A stretch of 64,000 bases of DNA from Ophiura sarsii (GCA_035610835.1 CM069448.1:26375905-26439904), one strand, 5' to 3'. Positions 12,301-24,553 are shown, counted from the first letter of the stretch. Notes: a model not told the origin generated them from the letters alone. Made by a program: numbers and translations.

Positions 12301-12303
12301 CAA

Positions 12304-12711
12304 ATTGGCGAGAAATAGGGGAGGATGGGGCAACTGGTCCAGTTAAGCATATTTCAGGATATAAAAGATTAAAGCGCGTGAAAACATTTATCGAATTGCT
12401 ATGAAAATATCACCAATGTAACTGTTTACATATAACATATAATCAATGTTAAAAAATATTTAAAGGAAAGGTCAATTATCACTAACTGAACATTTTACTT
12501 GGCGTGGACCAGTTACCCCATCATTGGGGGAACTGGTTCAATATGTTTCAACGGTTAGAATACACAGAAATCAATTAATGGCAACACGGAAACCAGATAG
12601 AATTTATTTTACAAACGCATTTACATATTATTTAACGTGTAAAAACGATACATGTCTCATGAAACCAATATTTTATACAGTTTTCGTGGGTAACGTGTAA
12701 ATAGCAGCACT
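12304..12711. other. Spacer between duplication copies with a short inverted repeat
   Basis: GGGGCAACTGGTCCA (about 12326) is repeated inverted as TGGACCAGTTACCCC (about 12505), which could be the ends of a 200-bp element. No target duplication was confirmed and no gene is seen. Confidence 0.4.
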
Positions 12712-13652
12712 TTTAATCCAAAGTTACCTGGTGCAGCTGAGACAGCCCTTCACAAATTACAACATTGTATCTCTGACATAAAAACCTGGATGAATAAAAA
12801 CAAACTCAAACTTAACAATGACAAAACTGAATTCTTTATAGCAGGAACGTATCAAAGCCTTAACAAGCTCCCCAAACTTCAGTTGTCAATCGGTGAGAGC
12901 GTCATTGAACCAACAAGCAATATCAGAAACTTAGGGATAATTTTCGACTCAAACATGACGATGGGCAAACAAATAAACAGTCTAATATCATCTGGTAACT
13001 ACCAGCTTCGTAATATCCGCCGTATATGCAAATATCTTGACCAGGACACACGGCACCTTGTAGTTCGTGCACTTTTCCTTTCCCGTCTCGATTATGGCAA
13101 TGCCCTTTTATACGGTTCAAACTCGAAAGATCTTAATCGACTTCAGTCTCTCCAACATCGTGCCGTAAAACTTGTCTTCTCGGCATCAAGACTTGACAGT
13201 CCATTACCTCTAATGCAGACTCTGCATTGGCTACCAGTCACAAAACGCATTAAGTTCAAAATTTGTCTTTACGTTTACAAATGTTTAAATGACTGTGGTC
13301 CTAAATATCTTTGTAACTTACTTTCTCACAATTCAATCCCTTCAATAGGCCCGGTGACTAGATCTGCAATGGACAGGACTCTACTCTCAATACCTTCCAG
13401 TAGGAAACGTATAGGTGAAAGAGCCTTTTCCGTTGCAGGTCCGTCACTATGGAACTCACTTCCACACCATATTAGAGATGCCGGTTCTACTGCAATCTTT
13501 AAGAAACTCTTAAAATCATATCTGTATTGATTGTATTGGTATTTTGTTATATTCATATTCTCATTCATTGCTATAATTTTGTTTTGTTGCGCCTTGATCA
13601 TGTATTTGGATATTGCGCCTTATAAGAAATGTTATGTATGTATGTATGTATG
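12712..13652 (+). mobile_element. 5'-truncated LINE (CR1/L2-like), RT C-terminus and 3' tail
   Basis: The open frame runs from at least 12718 through the ATG at 12790 to 13530. It encodes the region after the RT palm: NKLKLNNDKTEF, RNLGIIFD, SRLDYGNALLYG, LQHRAVKLV, LHWLPVTKRIKFKI, GERAFSVAGPSLWNSLP. This is the standard C-terminal part of jockey-superfamily LINEs of CR1/L2/Rex type. The 3' end is GCGCCTTATAAGAAATG followed by a TATG microsatellite (13632-13652). The catalytic half is absent, so it is a dead-on-arrival copy, but the remaining frame is uninterrupted, which points to a recent insertion. Confidence 0.92.
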
Positions 13653-13860
13653 TAATACTAATGGTGTATAATTAGTAATACTAATGGTTTCTCTCAGTGC
13701 TGCTTTTGTGTATTTTATCATGTAATATGTATGTGTAATTCTTATTTTACAGCTGGTTTTAGTTCAACATATTTTTATCTAATGTATACATATTGTACAG
13801 CGCATTGGTCTTTTGGAAATGCGCTATATAAATCCTTATAATAATAATAATATAAAGCAA
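13653..13860 (+). mobile_element. Second LINE 3' end
   Basis: AAATGCGCTATATAAATCC followed by a short TAATAATAA tail at 13820-13852 is a CR1/L2-type 3' terminus. It is distinct from the TATG tail just upstream, so two LINE copies end here in tandem. Confidence 0.6.
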
Positions 13861-14444
13861 GCGACGTTTTCGACTGCACATTTTTTAGATAAAACGGTAT
13901 GAACCTACATGTAGTTAAATGGTTACAGGGTTGTGATGTTCAAATACCCCATACATTTGTCTATATCCTTAATGATTTTAATTACTTCATATAATCATCA
14001 TTCAGTACTTAAGAGTGTTCAATAGTGTCCTTCTCACTAATCCAGTTACATTCGAGATTACCACTGGAAGAACTTGGTGAGAAGGTAACACCTAGGATCT
14101 GTATAGTGTTGTTTGGAGCTAGTTTTCATTTGACATCACTAACACAATAATCGTTATTTTTCAAAGATCCGATCCATAACGTACCACTATTATATTTACT
14201 TATTGCAAGCCCTGATAATTTTAGTGATTTTATCAAAGATAGACGTCACGTTCATAAGACAATTGGGTGCTTTAACAAAAAATGGTTGTATCGTCGGCAA
14301 AGGTAGAAATACGGACTTATATGTCTATTATAGTTGTCAAGTGGCAGGGCAATGCCATGTATTTGGTTTGACTGACGAATTTTACAAGCAAGCAGTTTTA
14401 TCCCAAGGACGAACATCAAACTTGCAATCGGACAACATTTCATT
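13861..14444. other. Spacer before duplication copy 2
   Basis: No gene or recognised repeat. The open frame at 14203-14475 runs into the minisatellite and has no domain. Confidence 0.5.
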
Positions 14445-14949
14445 ATCTCCCGTTAAAGATTCATTAACAACTTAAGTTTCCCAGTTCCAACCTGTTTCTT
14501 GAAAGATCCCCGAATAACGTATATTTCCTGTTCCAGTTGCTCCGCCAAAATTCTTTGAATAGCGTACGTTTCCCTGTTCTAGCTGTTCCTTGAAATATCA
14601 CCAACTAACTTACATTTCCCGTTTCCATTCTCCAGCTACTCCGAATTCGTTCCATTCTTCCTGTACATATAACAAGACTGACGCACGTTTTCCTATTCCA
14701 GTCCCCCTTAGAGATCCATGAATAACGTATTTTAGCCTGTTCCAGCTGCTTAGTCAAAGATACCTGTATAGTGTGCTTCCTTGTTTTCCAGCTTTTCCCT
14801 CAAAGATTCTTGAATAACTTACATTTCCCTGACTTACATCTCCCTATCAGCTCTTCCCTCAGAGATCCTTGATTAACGTACGCTTCCTTGTTCCCGCTGT
14901 TCCCTCAAACATCCCTGAATAACTAACATTTCCCTGTTACAGCTCTTTC
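14445..14949. repeat. Minisatellite, copy 2
   Basis: Same degenerate array as at 1060-1740. It resumes at 15229-15320 after being split by the element at 14954-15224. Confidence 0.8.
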
Positions 14950-14953
14950 TTAA

Positions 14954-15224
14954 CCCTAACCCCCTGAGTGCTAAAAAATGCTAATCCAAGTCCCTCTCCA
15001 AACGCATGCGCCGTCGGTTTTCGATGACGTAGTCAACCGAGCCTATATAATGAGCGCGGTATACTGCGCGAATGTGTAGCTGAGGGCCGTGGCTTAGTGG
15101 TTGGAAGGTGGGGCTTGAGAACGGAGGGTCCCCGGATCGAATCCCGGCAGGTTCCCGGAGATTTAGTTGGTGTTTTTCCTCGAAAATTGTGATTCCGGTC
15201 AAAAATCCTAAACCAGGGTTAGGG
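14954..15224. mobile_element. piggyBac-like MITE with TTAA duplication and tRNA-like core
   Basis: The ends CCCTAACCCCCTG and CAGGGTTAGGG are inverted and flanked by TTAA on both sides (14950-14953, 15225-15228). Copy 1 has no insert at the matching point in the minisatellite (about 1655). A TTAA duplication with CCCT-starting ends fits the piggyBac superfamily. There is no transposase. The core carries tRNA-type A and B boxes. The ends resemble two telomeric TTAGGG units, which is probably chance within a short terminal repeat. Confidence 0.82.
15090..15144 (+). promoter_or_regulatory. tRNA-like pol III A and B boxes inside the TTAA element
   Basis: TGGCTTAGTGG (15090-15100) matches the A box and GGATCGAATCC (15134-15144) the B box, 33 bp apart. 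The stretch between could fold like a degenerate tRNA. No functional tRNA is claimed. Confidence 0.6.
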
Positions 15225-15320
15225 TTAAAGATAACTGTGAATAACGTACGTTTCCCTTTGGTTGCCCTCCCTTGAAAGATATGTAAAAGACGAACGTTTA
15301 TCTGTTACAGCTCGGGGCTG

Positions 15321-16721
15321 TGCTACAACCATGTGTTTTATCACTACCGTGGTACTATTTTAAAAACACCCTGCACTATCGGTCCAAAATTATTTGTCTG
15401 AAAAGATAAGGTTATGTTCGATGGGAGACGTTTAAATTATTTCATATAAATTGTTAAAGTTATCACCATTGTAAGGTAATGATCGAAATTTTTGAACCTT
15501 CATCAGGGCATTAATTTCTTGCATCACATCAGCTACTACAATTATACGTTATTGCAGTGACAGATTACCAATACAACATTTTGATAACCGGCTTTTGAGG
15601 AATGCTATATTCATATACGTTTAAATGGAGACAATAATCTCAGTTGAATCAAATTGATGCCAATTATGACACTTATCGGTTGCTTTCCATATCAAATCAG
15701 TCAACGTTATCAAAAGGGTTTAATGCATAAAACGACAGATCTTCAAGAGAGCGTGGTTCAAAAAGAATAGAACTCAAAACAAATTCAATGTTATTTGTAT
15801 TTAGTGTATGCACTGAGTCTAAGGTTTTAATAAGCTGATACGGCGCAGCTGGGAATTTAATATATGCTCTAGCGTAAAAGTTATTTTCCTCTTGACTTTT
15901 ACGATCACGCATGATTAATACCTTGCCCCACAAAGCGTACAACTAGCCGAGGAAATTGATTCAATAATATATATGGATGGGTCGACCGAATTATGTTCTT
16001 TTTATCCGTTTGGTTAAATGTGCAGCATTTTACAATTGTGGGTCGTTTAAAATGATGAATAGACATGTTAGCAGCAAAATTCAGAAAGTAGATACACATC
16101 ACAAATATACCTAATCGTAGAAGCAGATATCGTATACATTTTGACATGGAAACCTTTAACATCATCACGTGATTAACTTTATATATACATAGTAGACATT
16201 GCTAAATATGATCTGAAACAATAGTAATAGCAATCTACTTTGATCTTAGATATTCCAATCGCTGAAGATTGATTCTCAATTCCCGAAATATCATGTAAAT
16301 GGAGAAAATATCTTAGCAAGTTGACAACACTAAATTGGGACTACCAGTAGGTTTCCCCACCATTACAATTGGGCAAGTGATTTCACGCCTATGTCACTGG
16401 ACAGATGATTTGAACTCAGTTCATGAAACCAAACGCATTCAATCAAAGTGTTCGTGGACACACAACTTCTTCTGTTAACACAAAATCGAATTAAAAAAAT
16501 AATTTAGACCTCGTGAATAATAATATTGGAGCCATAATATTTGATTTGACATACTAAAGATATTGAATATTCAACTAGAGTTCCGTTCTTTTTGAGTCAT
16601 AACAATGCCCACACATATCATGTTCACTAGTTAACCTTTTGAAGTGATCAATTACTCACCATAGAAACCACCGAGTTCATTATATTCAATTGAGTTGAGT
16701 GATGGCTATAAATATCTCGTC
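15321..16721. other. Noncoding part of duplication copy 2
   Basis: This aligns with about 1740-3110 of copy 1. Frames differ between copies, so no gene is supported. Confidence 0.6.
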
Positions 16722-16723
16722 TA

Positions 16724-17235
16724 CGAGGGGGTATCAAAAAGTTCTTGACTTCACCCAGAAGTGAAGGAGCTATATCGATGAAATTTCGTCAGTGTAATCA
16801 CTGGTCCTTAAAAACATTATGGTGCACAAATGGTCTCATAAGTATGTTTACTTTTTATACAGGTGGCGTTAGATGCCAAGGCCATGTAAATCAATGACGT
16901 CTTCCAACGGTGATGTGTACATGGTTATGGTTATGTGTACATGGTATAATGGTCCAATAACTGATTTTTGTAGGATGCCTTCCAGAAGAATATTAGGCTC
17001 AGATTTTTTTTTAAATTTTGTCATTTGTCACTCGTAGGTCTCAATTAATCTCTGTAAATGACAAAAAATTTAAACCTCATACTCCTCTTGAAGGCTATCC
17101 ACAAGGATCCGTTTTTGGACCATTATCATAATTGCACCATAATGTTTTTAAGGACCAGTGATTACACTGACGAAATTTCATCGATATAGCTCCTTCACTT
17201 CTGGGTGAAGTCAAGAACTTTTTGATACCCCCTCG
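16724..17235. mobile_element. Very young mariner/Tc1-type MITE with 103-bp identical ends
   Basis: Positions 16724-16826 and 17133-17235 are exact inverted repeats of 103 bp beginning CGAGGGGGTATCAAAAAG. TA flanks each side. Copy 1 has the empty site at 3105-3115 (CTCGTCTGTATTC). Most of the interior is also a looser palindrome. There is no coding capacity. Confidence 0.92.
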
Positions 17236-17897
17236 TATATTCAGTGAAGACACTTTGAGGTTACTCTACACATAAAATTCGGAATGAGTGTTAAATAGTT
17301 AAACACATGCTGATTGTGCGTATGCTTCAATAGCGTTCATCAGATTGATTTCCATTCAGGTTTAAAATTTAAAAAAATTGGCGCTTTAACATTAATTTTA
17401 ATTTATCGTATCACTGGCCTTCGAAAGGAGTCCAGTTTTGATTTTTATATGCAAAATGTAAATTGTCATCATCTTTCGGCAGAAAAGTGACTGCAGTGGA
17501 TTAGTACACAATTAGGCCTATCAACCACTAAGATTCTAGTAGTAGATGACAGTTTATCTCATCCCAGAAAACACGGAGGGATGGCTACGAGAAACTTTTT
17601 TTTAACTGGCCTTAGTTAATCTTAAAAATCATTTTTAAAGTAACTGTTCCTTCCAAATGGTAAATTTCGGACAATTTTGTGAAACATTGAACACATTATA
17701 ATATTACAGTGGTTTTTAACTTACAACGCAATAATGTAGACAAAAATCAGGTATATTAATCTATCGATTTTTGTCGGGAAGTATAGTCAAAGATTAAAGT
17801 GATGCCTACAGTCGGTGCGATATAGAGCTGTTGCTTTCTCCTATCTTGCCTATCGTTCGCCGTCTTCAAAATTTAAATAGAAATATACTTCATATAT
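17236..17897. other. Noncoding part of duplication copy 2
   Basis: This aligns with about 3110-4060 of copy 1 apart from the foldback element there. No gene is seen. Confidence 0.6.
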
Positions 17898-17899
17898 TA

Positions 17900-19511
17900 C
17901 GAGGGTCATTCAATAAGTTCTACCTCCTAACTCATAACATCGCTAATATGAATGTCAGCCTAATGACATTTGTCACGATTATAGCTCTGAATCATAGCTT
18001 CACATTTATTGTAAATGATAATTCATACCTGTTTTACTTTTGTTATGATGCGATCAAAGCCAGAGAGAGATTTTGGACACGGAAAATTACCCTAAAGAAA
18101 AATACATGTTTTTTTCGTTTTCTCTCCGTATTGCATGATTAAATATAACAGCCCGATTTAAATACTGAAAATAGAAAACAATGGATGTTTTCTGAATATA
18201 ATTCTGTATTATCATGTATAAATCAGATCGTAGGCAATATTAACCTCTGTAGACTTAACAATAGTATAATATCAACTCGAATGTAGTGCTCCGTCTTTAG
18301 CAAACTGGAATACTGCTATTCAGTCAAATTCGTTGTTACAAGTCAAACCACAGTCATGACAGTGATGCCTCGAATGTTAAATCTTAACATGACAGTAACT
18401 TTATGATTTTTCCTTATATACAACCTTAAGAATAGTCAATCAGGTAGTCAGTAAAAGAAAATTTTCTCTTTGAGACACTTGAAATCTATCCATTTAGTCC
18501 CGTATAACATTACATTCCAGTTGCCTGTAAGGTTTGAGCCCAAGTTTGATCCATCCAACACCATTTACCGCCTGCTGGGGGACCTTGAGTGTGGCAGCGG
18601 TGGAACTAGAAACAAGCCTGAGGGGCTGCAGTATTGCCACATGACTATTTCCACACGTGGTGATTTTCCGCAGATTTGGGCTAGTTTTGAAACTAAAATC
18701 TGCTCTTTGGATAATATAATGTGATTTTTTTTCAAAATTTGAACATTTGTTTTTATAAAATATGATATAGCACTAGTTTTTTTATGACAAATTGAAATTA
18801 AAAGTTGGAATTTGTTATCACAAGAACATTTTCAAAAGTAGTATATATGGCTTCTTTCTAGTTACACCAACACCAAAGAGCCTTGAGCTATGCTTAGGAT
18901 AGCGGTGGAAATGGTAGCACGCATGCTGGCAAGACACAGTTGGTGTAAAATAAATCGGATAAATGGTGTAGGAGGGGATAATTTATTACCCTGGATATGT
19001 CATCAAAGACGTGGTCAAGAAAGTTGGATTTTATACAGGGCACGGAACCGTAATGATGAAGATCCCTTAGTTCTAATGAAAAGCAAATATGACTTTTGCA
19101 GCTCGGTTCTCTTAGGGTAGGGTTAAAATAAATGGCTGTCCTGGTCTTGTTCTGGCTAATTAGAGGGCATTTTCCCCCAACAAATCAGTCACTTTTATTG
19201 TCTATAGTCTATTCGAGAGATATTTGTAATTTAGTACGGTTTTAATTAACCGATAGGGACGTTTTGTATATTAGAATTGATCAAATAAATAGCAATTATG
19301 AGACATTTGTCTGTCTTTTATCCGTTTCCGTCGCACTAAATGGATGTTTGGTTTTCACTGCATTTCTGGAAAAGTACAACCACTACTCAGACCAATTTAC
19401 TATGAATTTGTAGCCGGGATACTATGCTAAAATTGTGTAATATTTCATAAGTCTGGCTTATATAATAGCAAAGTTATGAGGTAGGAGGTAGAACTTATTG
19501 AATGACCCTCG
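17900..19511. mobile_element. 1.6-kb TIR element with TA duplication, no recognisable transposase
   Basis: The ends CGAGGGTCATTCAATAAG and CTTATTGAATGACCCTCG continue as an inverted repeat of about 39 bp with one mismatch and are flanked by TA. The terminal sequence is mariner-like and shares its first bases with the element at 16724. Copy 1 lacks it (near 4060). Frames inside (18470-18724, 18890-19120) show no DDD/DDE helix-turn-helix or mariner motif. The interior may be captured foreign sequence or a decayed transposase. Confidence 0.82.
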
Positions 19512-19513
19512 TA

Positions 19514-20622
19514 TATTTAATGTCAGTTATTTTTACTGATATTTTTGGTTCTGCTCAGGCAGGATTCTGATTTGATTTTGCTATCATTGTTCTCGGCGTT
19601 TCAATGTGAAAATTTTCAAGAATATTAGATTATGGTTGCCGTTCACTGTATACACAAGCAAACACTTGCCGTCATCGAGAGCAAATCAAAATTACCGGTG
19701 AATACGTTTAAGGGTTTCCCCCTATCGTATGCTTATGTAAAATGTTCTTCTTTTATATTTAGTTTCATAAAGCACATGTTTCAGCTTTTAAACAAATCAA
19801 ATATACTGTTGACTTTACACAACAGGAGTTCATCGCTCTATGAGCAACTATGAAATTGTCTTTTCTGTGCGGATACTATAGACATGCGTTGAGGAAGGGG
19901 AAGGACACTCGGGGTGAAGTTTTGTCGATCAACTGTCATCTCAATTCACTTCAGATACGACGCCAATACTTTACACAGTGGATTGTCCGGTTCTTATTCC
20001 TACCAAGGCTTAAGTATATATATTATTTCATATTTTAATTGCAACAGCCATAGAGCGTATGGATAAAACAATGCTGATACGTCGCATAACGTATTTATTA
20101 CAATTGGGTGGACTCGAACCGAAAAGGATTTTTTTTCTGCAAGATAACGTCGTAAAAGAAACCGATGGTTGGAACTGCTATTCGACAAGAATACAAATAA
20201 AGGTCAATGGAATTTTGTAAATGGGTTCAGCATTGTAGAAGTATCTACCCGTTGTATTTTACATAGTGAATGTATATATAAAGGTTACATTGATTGTTTA
20301 TGGGGTTGCGGAAAAGTGGAACTCAAACCTGTTGAATATGATGATTGCTTCTATATTGGATCGTTGACATATCGATGTGAACAATGTTGTTCAAATGTAA
20401 AAATAAATTCACTTGAAGAATCGAACGCGTCCAGATGATTAAAAAACTAAAATCACTCGATTTTCGTTTGTTCTTACAACTTAACGTGGAGGTTGAAACA
20501 TCTCCCATGGGGAACAGATCTGCTAATCGTTTATCCTTTACTTAGCTATTATACTGCTGAAAAAAACTACATGACTTAATGTAACATCTTTAATCTATTT
20601 CGGTCTCGACCAATTGAAGACT
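19514..20622. other. Noncoding 5' flank of GPCR A, copy 2
   Basis: This aligns with about 4062-5175 of copy 1. No gene is seen. Confidence 0.6.
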
Positions 20623-20629
20623 TATATAA
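20623..20629 (+). promoter_or_regulatory. Candidate TATA box of GPCR A copy 2
   Basis: TATATAA with CCAAT upstream (20610-20614), at the same place as in copy 1. The promoter layout is retained despite the damaged reading frame. Confidence 0.35.
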
Positions 20630-20719
20630 CACTTTTTAACTTGTGCAGTGCACGGCATACTTTTCGCTTAGACATTTACTCTGTGGTACAATAGAAAAAT
20701 CTGGACTTCTTATAAAATA

Positions 20720-21832
20720 ATGGCAGATATCGTAATCTATATGACATTGTCTCTACTATTGAGCGTTTTCGTGATCGGCATACCGGGCAATCTCACAATC
20801 ATTCGTGTCTATATGGGGCACAAACGTAAAACCAGCACGGAAGTACTTGTGATCAGTTTGGCCATATCGGATGGAATGTTCTGCTTGACCATCCCATTGT
20901 ACTACTTTAACTTGTTAGCACCTTGTGATGCTGGGACGAATGCGACGTGTAAGATTGGAACTTCAATATACCTCATCACCATCTACTATTCGATTTTACT
21001 TACAGGGGCTATTGCGATGGATAGATATTACGCCGTGTGCCAACCGCTTTCACGAAAAATTACACCAAGAAAGGCTCTTGTTATAGCTGTAATTTGTTTT
21101 GTGATTTCATTATTTATTGGTGGTACGCTCGGTTACGATTCATCCATAGTGGAAGAGCGCACTCCTGCTAATACTAACGCTACCAATGAAACAATGGTAT
21201 GTAGAAAGTGTGTGGCAGCCAAAGGCATCGGTGAAAGAGAAAGTTACCTAGGATTATTAGTAGCCGTAGTCTATGCCGCCGTGATATTTGTCTTTGTGGC
21301 AGTGGCCGTGCTATATGCTTTAGTTTACAGATCAGTACGGCGATAAGCTAAAGTGAGAGCTGCGATGGGTTTTCAGGAGACACGAATTAGAAATGAACAG
21401 AATATTTCAACAAGCATCAACTCTTTCAGTATTCACACGGATACGTCAACCAATAGCGGCGGAGGCGGTGATTTCTCCTCCAGCAGTGGTCAACAACAAA
21501 ATGCAGATACCGGTGCAGCGGCTCAAAGAAAGCTCAATTCTAGTCAAATAATGCAGCAGAAAATTACCAGAATGTTGGTGCTGATGACCATTATCATATG
21601 GGGTACTTGGACACCGTCCGTCATACTAATTTTCTTTAACAGATGGGACCCAGAATATGTTACAAGATTAAACCCAGGAGGTCAGGCTTTGGTGAAATTT
21701 TGTAATTTCTTATATTTAATCAATTATGGAGCCAATATTATTGTGTATTTGACAACAAACGATAGGTTTCGACAAGAGACTGTCCAGATATTACGTAACA
21801 AATGCAGGCGATTACCGAAAGTGTATAGATAA
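20720..21832 (+). pseudogene. Class A GPCR gene A, copy 2, single premature stop
   Basis: This has the same length and frame as gene A copy 1, with about 17 amino-acid differences by eye over 370 residues. The sole disabling change is TAA at 21344-21346, where copy 1 has CAA (Gln209, at the cytoplasmic end of TM5). The remaining 162 codons stay open to the normal stop. A truncated product would hold TM1-TM5 only. Otherwise DRY, CxxC and NIIVY are all kept. The stop could be a recent pseudogenising mutation, a segregating polymorphism or a sequence error; readthrough is unlikely but not excluded. Confidence 0.88.
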
Positions 21833-23948
21833 TTAATTTAATATCTAAATATAATATTCCCATTTGGTAATTCATTATAGTTTGTTGTAAATGTAATAAG
21901 GTGATTTTATCAGGTATTAAAGCTAGCTAGGATGTGACGACCAACGGTATTTATTTCTATAGACACCAAATAAGGTTTGCATTTTTCAAAGTTATTTATT
22001 TTTCTTTATGTTCCCCATAGATCATACCATATGTGACAATCCACCCCAGAGGTGATGGTCAAATATACCCATTTCAATAAATACTGAAATCACAAAACGT
22101 AAATATTATTGAACTGGGAAACTCACAAGAAAATCACCTTTACAGTAATGTGTTACATGTCTATTTTATAGGTAGTACAAAAAACAAAACAAAAATTGAG
22201 CATTCCTTTGTTTCCTATTGTTTATTGTAATGTTCATTAGATGATAGTTGATCGACTTTACGATGGTCACATATACCCATGCAATTGTAGAAGTAAGACA
22301 AAAACCCATATCTTGTCAATCACATAGTATTGTCGAATCATAATGACATTATAAGATACACAACAACATGTTTTTTCTTTAAAAGCGTAGTATGTCAAAC
22401 TGCTAATATAACGCGTTGTATAACGTTGAATTCTGTCTTTCATTCATTCGTTAACATAATAGTATTTCAAATGAATTTCTAGCTAGTAAGCATTGGAAAG
22501 GTTAAAATATATGAAAATAAAGTAGAGGTCAACATTAATTGATCTATCTAATCAATCTAATTCTCAAATGGCAAAAAATAAACATCACTTTCGTAAATTA
22601 GTTTATGAAAATACAAACATTTCTTTATGATGAATCCCAACAACAGTGCGAATAATAAAAGATATCGATAGCTTCCCACAAACCATTGTGTCCTGTCGCA
22701 TTACCCTATCTAATTAAGTTACACGTCCATTACTTGTGTACATAAATGGTTCCCTTTGTTAGTAAAACAAAACATACCAATTGCAATTTCTAGTTGTACT
22801 CTTACTTTATTCATTTAGGTTGTTTTTCACTGTCGATTGATGTTATACATGTAGAGGAAAATACTTCTTTTGAAAGATTTAAAAGCATAAAAGCATAATG
22901 CATTGTGGGAAGGTTCTTTTCCTGCTGGTCATACTATTCTACCGTCTATTGTCATCATAGCTGAATGTATCCACATGGACAGACATACTTACAAAGGCTT
23001 AGTAATCGATCCATGGCTGTATGGAGCGTGTAAGATACTAATATGATATTACATAGTACAATTCAAGGCGGGCAATTCAAAAGTGAGTTTCACACGCGGG
23101 TTCTCTCACAGATACGCATCTAGCGGTTTTTGGACTGGACAGAAATCGGAACCTTCCTATAATGCCTTATATTTTTTATGTTTTAGCTTTAAAAAGTAGA
23201 ATTTCTCTCTATAACATGAATCGATAGTGAACAAAATAACATCAATGAATAGTGCAAAACCAGAACTTGCCAATGTTGTGTTTTGTTTTACTATCGATTC
23301 ATGTTTACCAAGTTTATAATCCGGACCGCAAAGGGGAACCATGTACAAAAGTAATTGAAGTGAAGGCTTGTTCCGACACGGTAATGTGACTGGCCACAGT
23401 GGTTTCTGGGAAGTTTACAATATCTTCTCTTAGTACGAATGGTCAACAACAGCATTCTAGAGAGTATTTAAAAAACACACGACATGTTGTTAAGATTCCA
23501 AAAGAAAAAAGGCGCGCGGCAAAACGAAACAAAAACGTTTTCTTATACCAAAATCCTCCAATCCATTTATAATGTATCTCACTTGTTGTTACCAAGACTT
23601 TGGAACATGATGTTTGATGCGAGGTAGAGGCTGAAGAATATTATCTTGCTGAAGAAATTCCAATCAATCTAAGTTTCAATAAATATTGCAAAAAATAAAT
23701 AAACATCGCTCCAGTCAATTATCTAAAAAATGCTGCTAATTAAATGAACTTCTCGTTTATAATTACATTTACTTCCTTTGAATCCTTTAAAATGACCTTT
23801 TGCACTGTTTTCTATTTACTTTTCTCTTTATTAACTGATTTTTCGCTATTTTTAGAAAAGCATTTATAATAATTATTGCAACGAACAGTATATATTGGTC
23901 TATAACAGCATTCTAGAGGGTTTTTTCAAGATTTTGTATTAATATCTG
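21833..23948. other. Noncoding 3' flank of GPCR A, copy 2
   Basis: This aligns with about 6374-8521. A divergent stretch near 22700-23040 has no clear counterpart in copy 1. No gene is seen. Confidence 0.55.
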
Positions 23949-24548
23949 CATGCAGTAATGGAAATGCCCACGTGGCTGTCAACCCGGGGTTGACGATCAT
24001 GTGTGTTGCAGCTCTATTAATAATATTGTGGGTACTGATCATAATAGTAGTATCGCATTCCGTAATAATAAGAGGGATTATAATCATGTCTTGGCCAGTT
24101 CACCCCCTCGCTAGTCTATTGGTGATATATGCCTTACAATGAGATGGGCCATGGTTCGATTCCCCCTATGACCACTTTTTCGACTGATTTATTTCCTTTT
24201 GTGAAAGTTAGGTTTAGAAATATTATAAGTCCCCACCTACCTACAATCATAGAAAAAAGGTGTTCGAACACTGACCCTTGTTTGCACCTTTTAATTACCA
24301 TATAGTATCTGTTTTGCATCTGCTAGCCTGAAAGCTCCCCTTCAATATACCCCTCCCCTCCCCTACCAATCAATGTTGCTAGGCCACGGGCTGATGTTTG
24401 GCAAGTTGGGCGACTCAACATTGATCAGGGGGAAAGGGGGATGGCTTTACATCAGGCCTACTAAGTGTTCGAACACTTTTTTCTAACATTGTAGTCCACC
24501 CGGGGTTGGTCTACCCCGGGTGGAAAGTCATGTGGGTATTTCCATCGC

Positions 24549-24553
<5 letters not shown>
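23949..24553. mobile_element. Inverted-repeat element with tRNA-Val-like core, copy 2, interrupted
   Basis: This is the counterpart of 8522-8890 by segmental duplication: GCAGTAATGGAAATGCCC at the left, GGGTATTTCCATCGCTGC at the right, and GCCTTACAATG with GGTTCGATTCC in the core. A second inverted-repeat element has inserted at about 24240-24492. Confidence 0.8.
24240..24492. mobile_element. Nested MITE
   Basis: CTACAATCATAGAAAAAAGG with GTGTTCGAACAC at the left is repeated inverted at the right (GTGTTCGAACACTTTTTTCT, then ATTGTAG). It lies inside the tRNA-bearing element of copy 2 and is absent from copy 1 (near 8808-8835). The target duplication is unclear because host bases were also lost. 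Confidence 0.72.

Larger units (their letters stand above)
1250..12303 (+). repeat. Tandem segmental duplication, copy 1
   Basis: This 11-kb block aligns collinearly with 14445-27992. Shared anchors include the minisatellite, the region before gene A, gene A, its 3' flank, a tRNA-bearing inverted-repeat element, gene B and the B 3' relic. The left junction is near TTCATTAACAAC (1268/14459) and the right junction near AGTTTAATCAGTT (12289/27981). Removing insertions private to one copy leaves about 10.7 kb in each. The copies are close but clearly diverged, with many substitutions and small indels in noncoding DNA. Confidence 0.93.

Noticed and set aside
14954..15224. Interstitial telomere sequence
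   Set aside because: Only about two TTAGGG-like units at each end, in inverted orientation, explained by transposon ends.
21344..21346. Programmed readthrough or selenocysteine at the in-frame stop of GPCR A copy 2
   Set aside because: The stop is TAA with no known readthrough context, and copy 1 simply has CAA.
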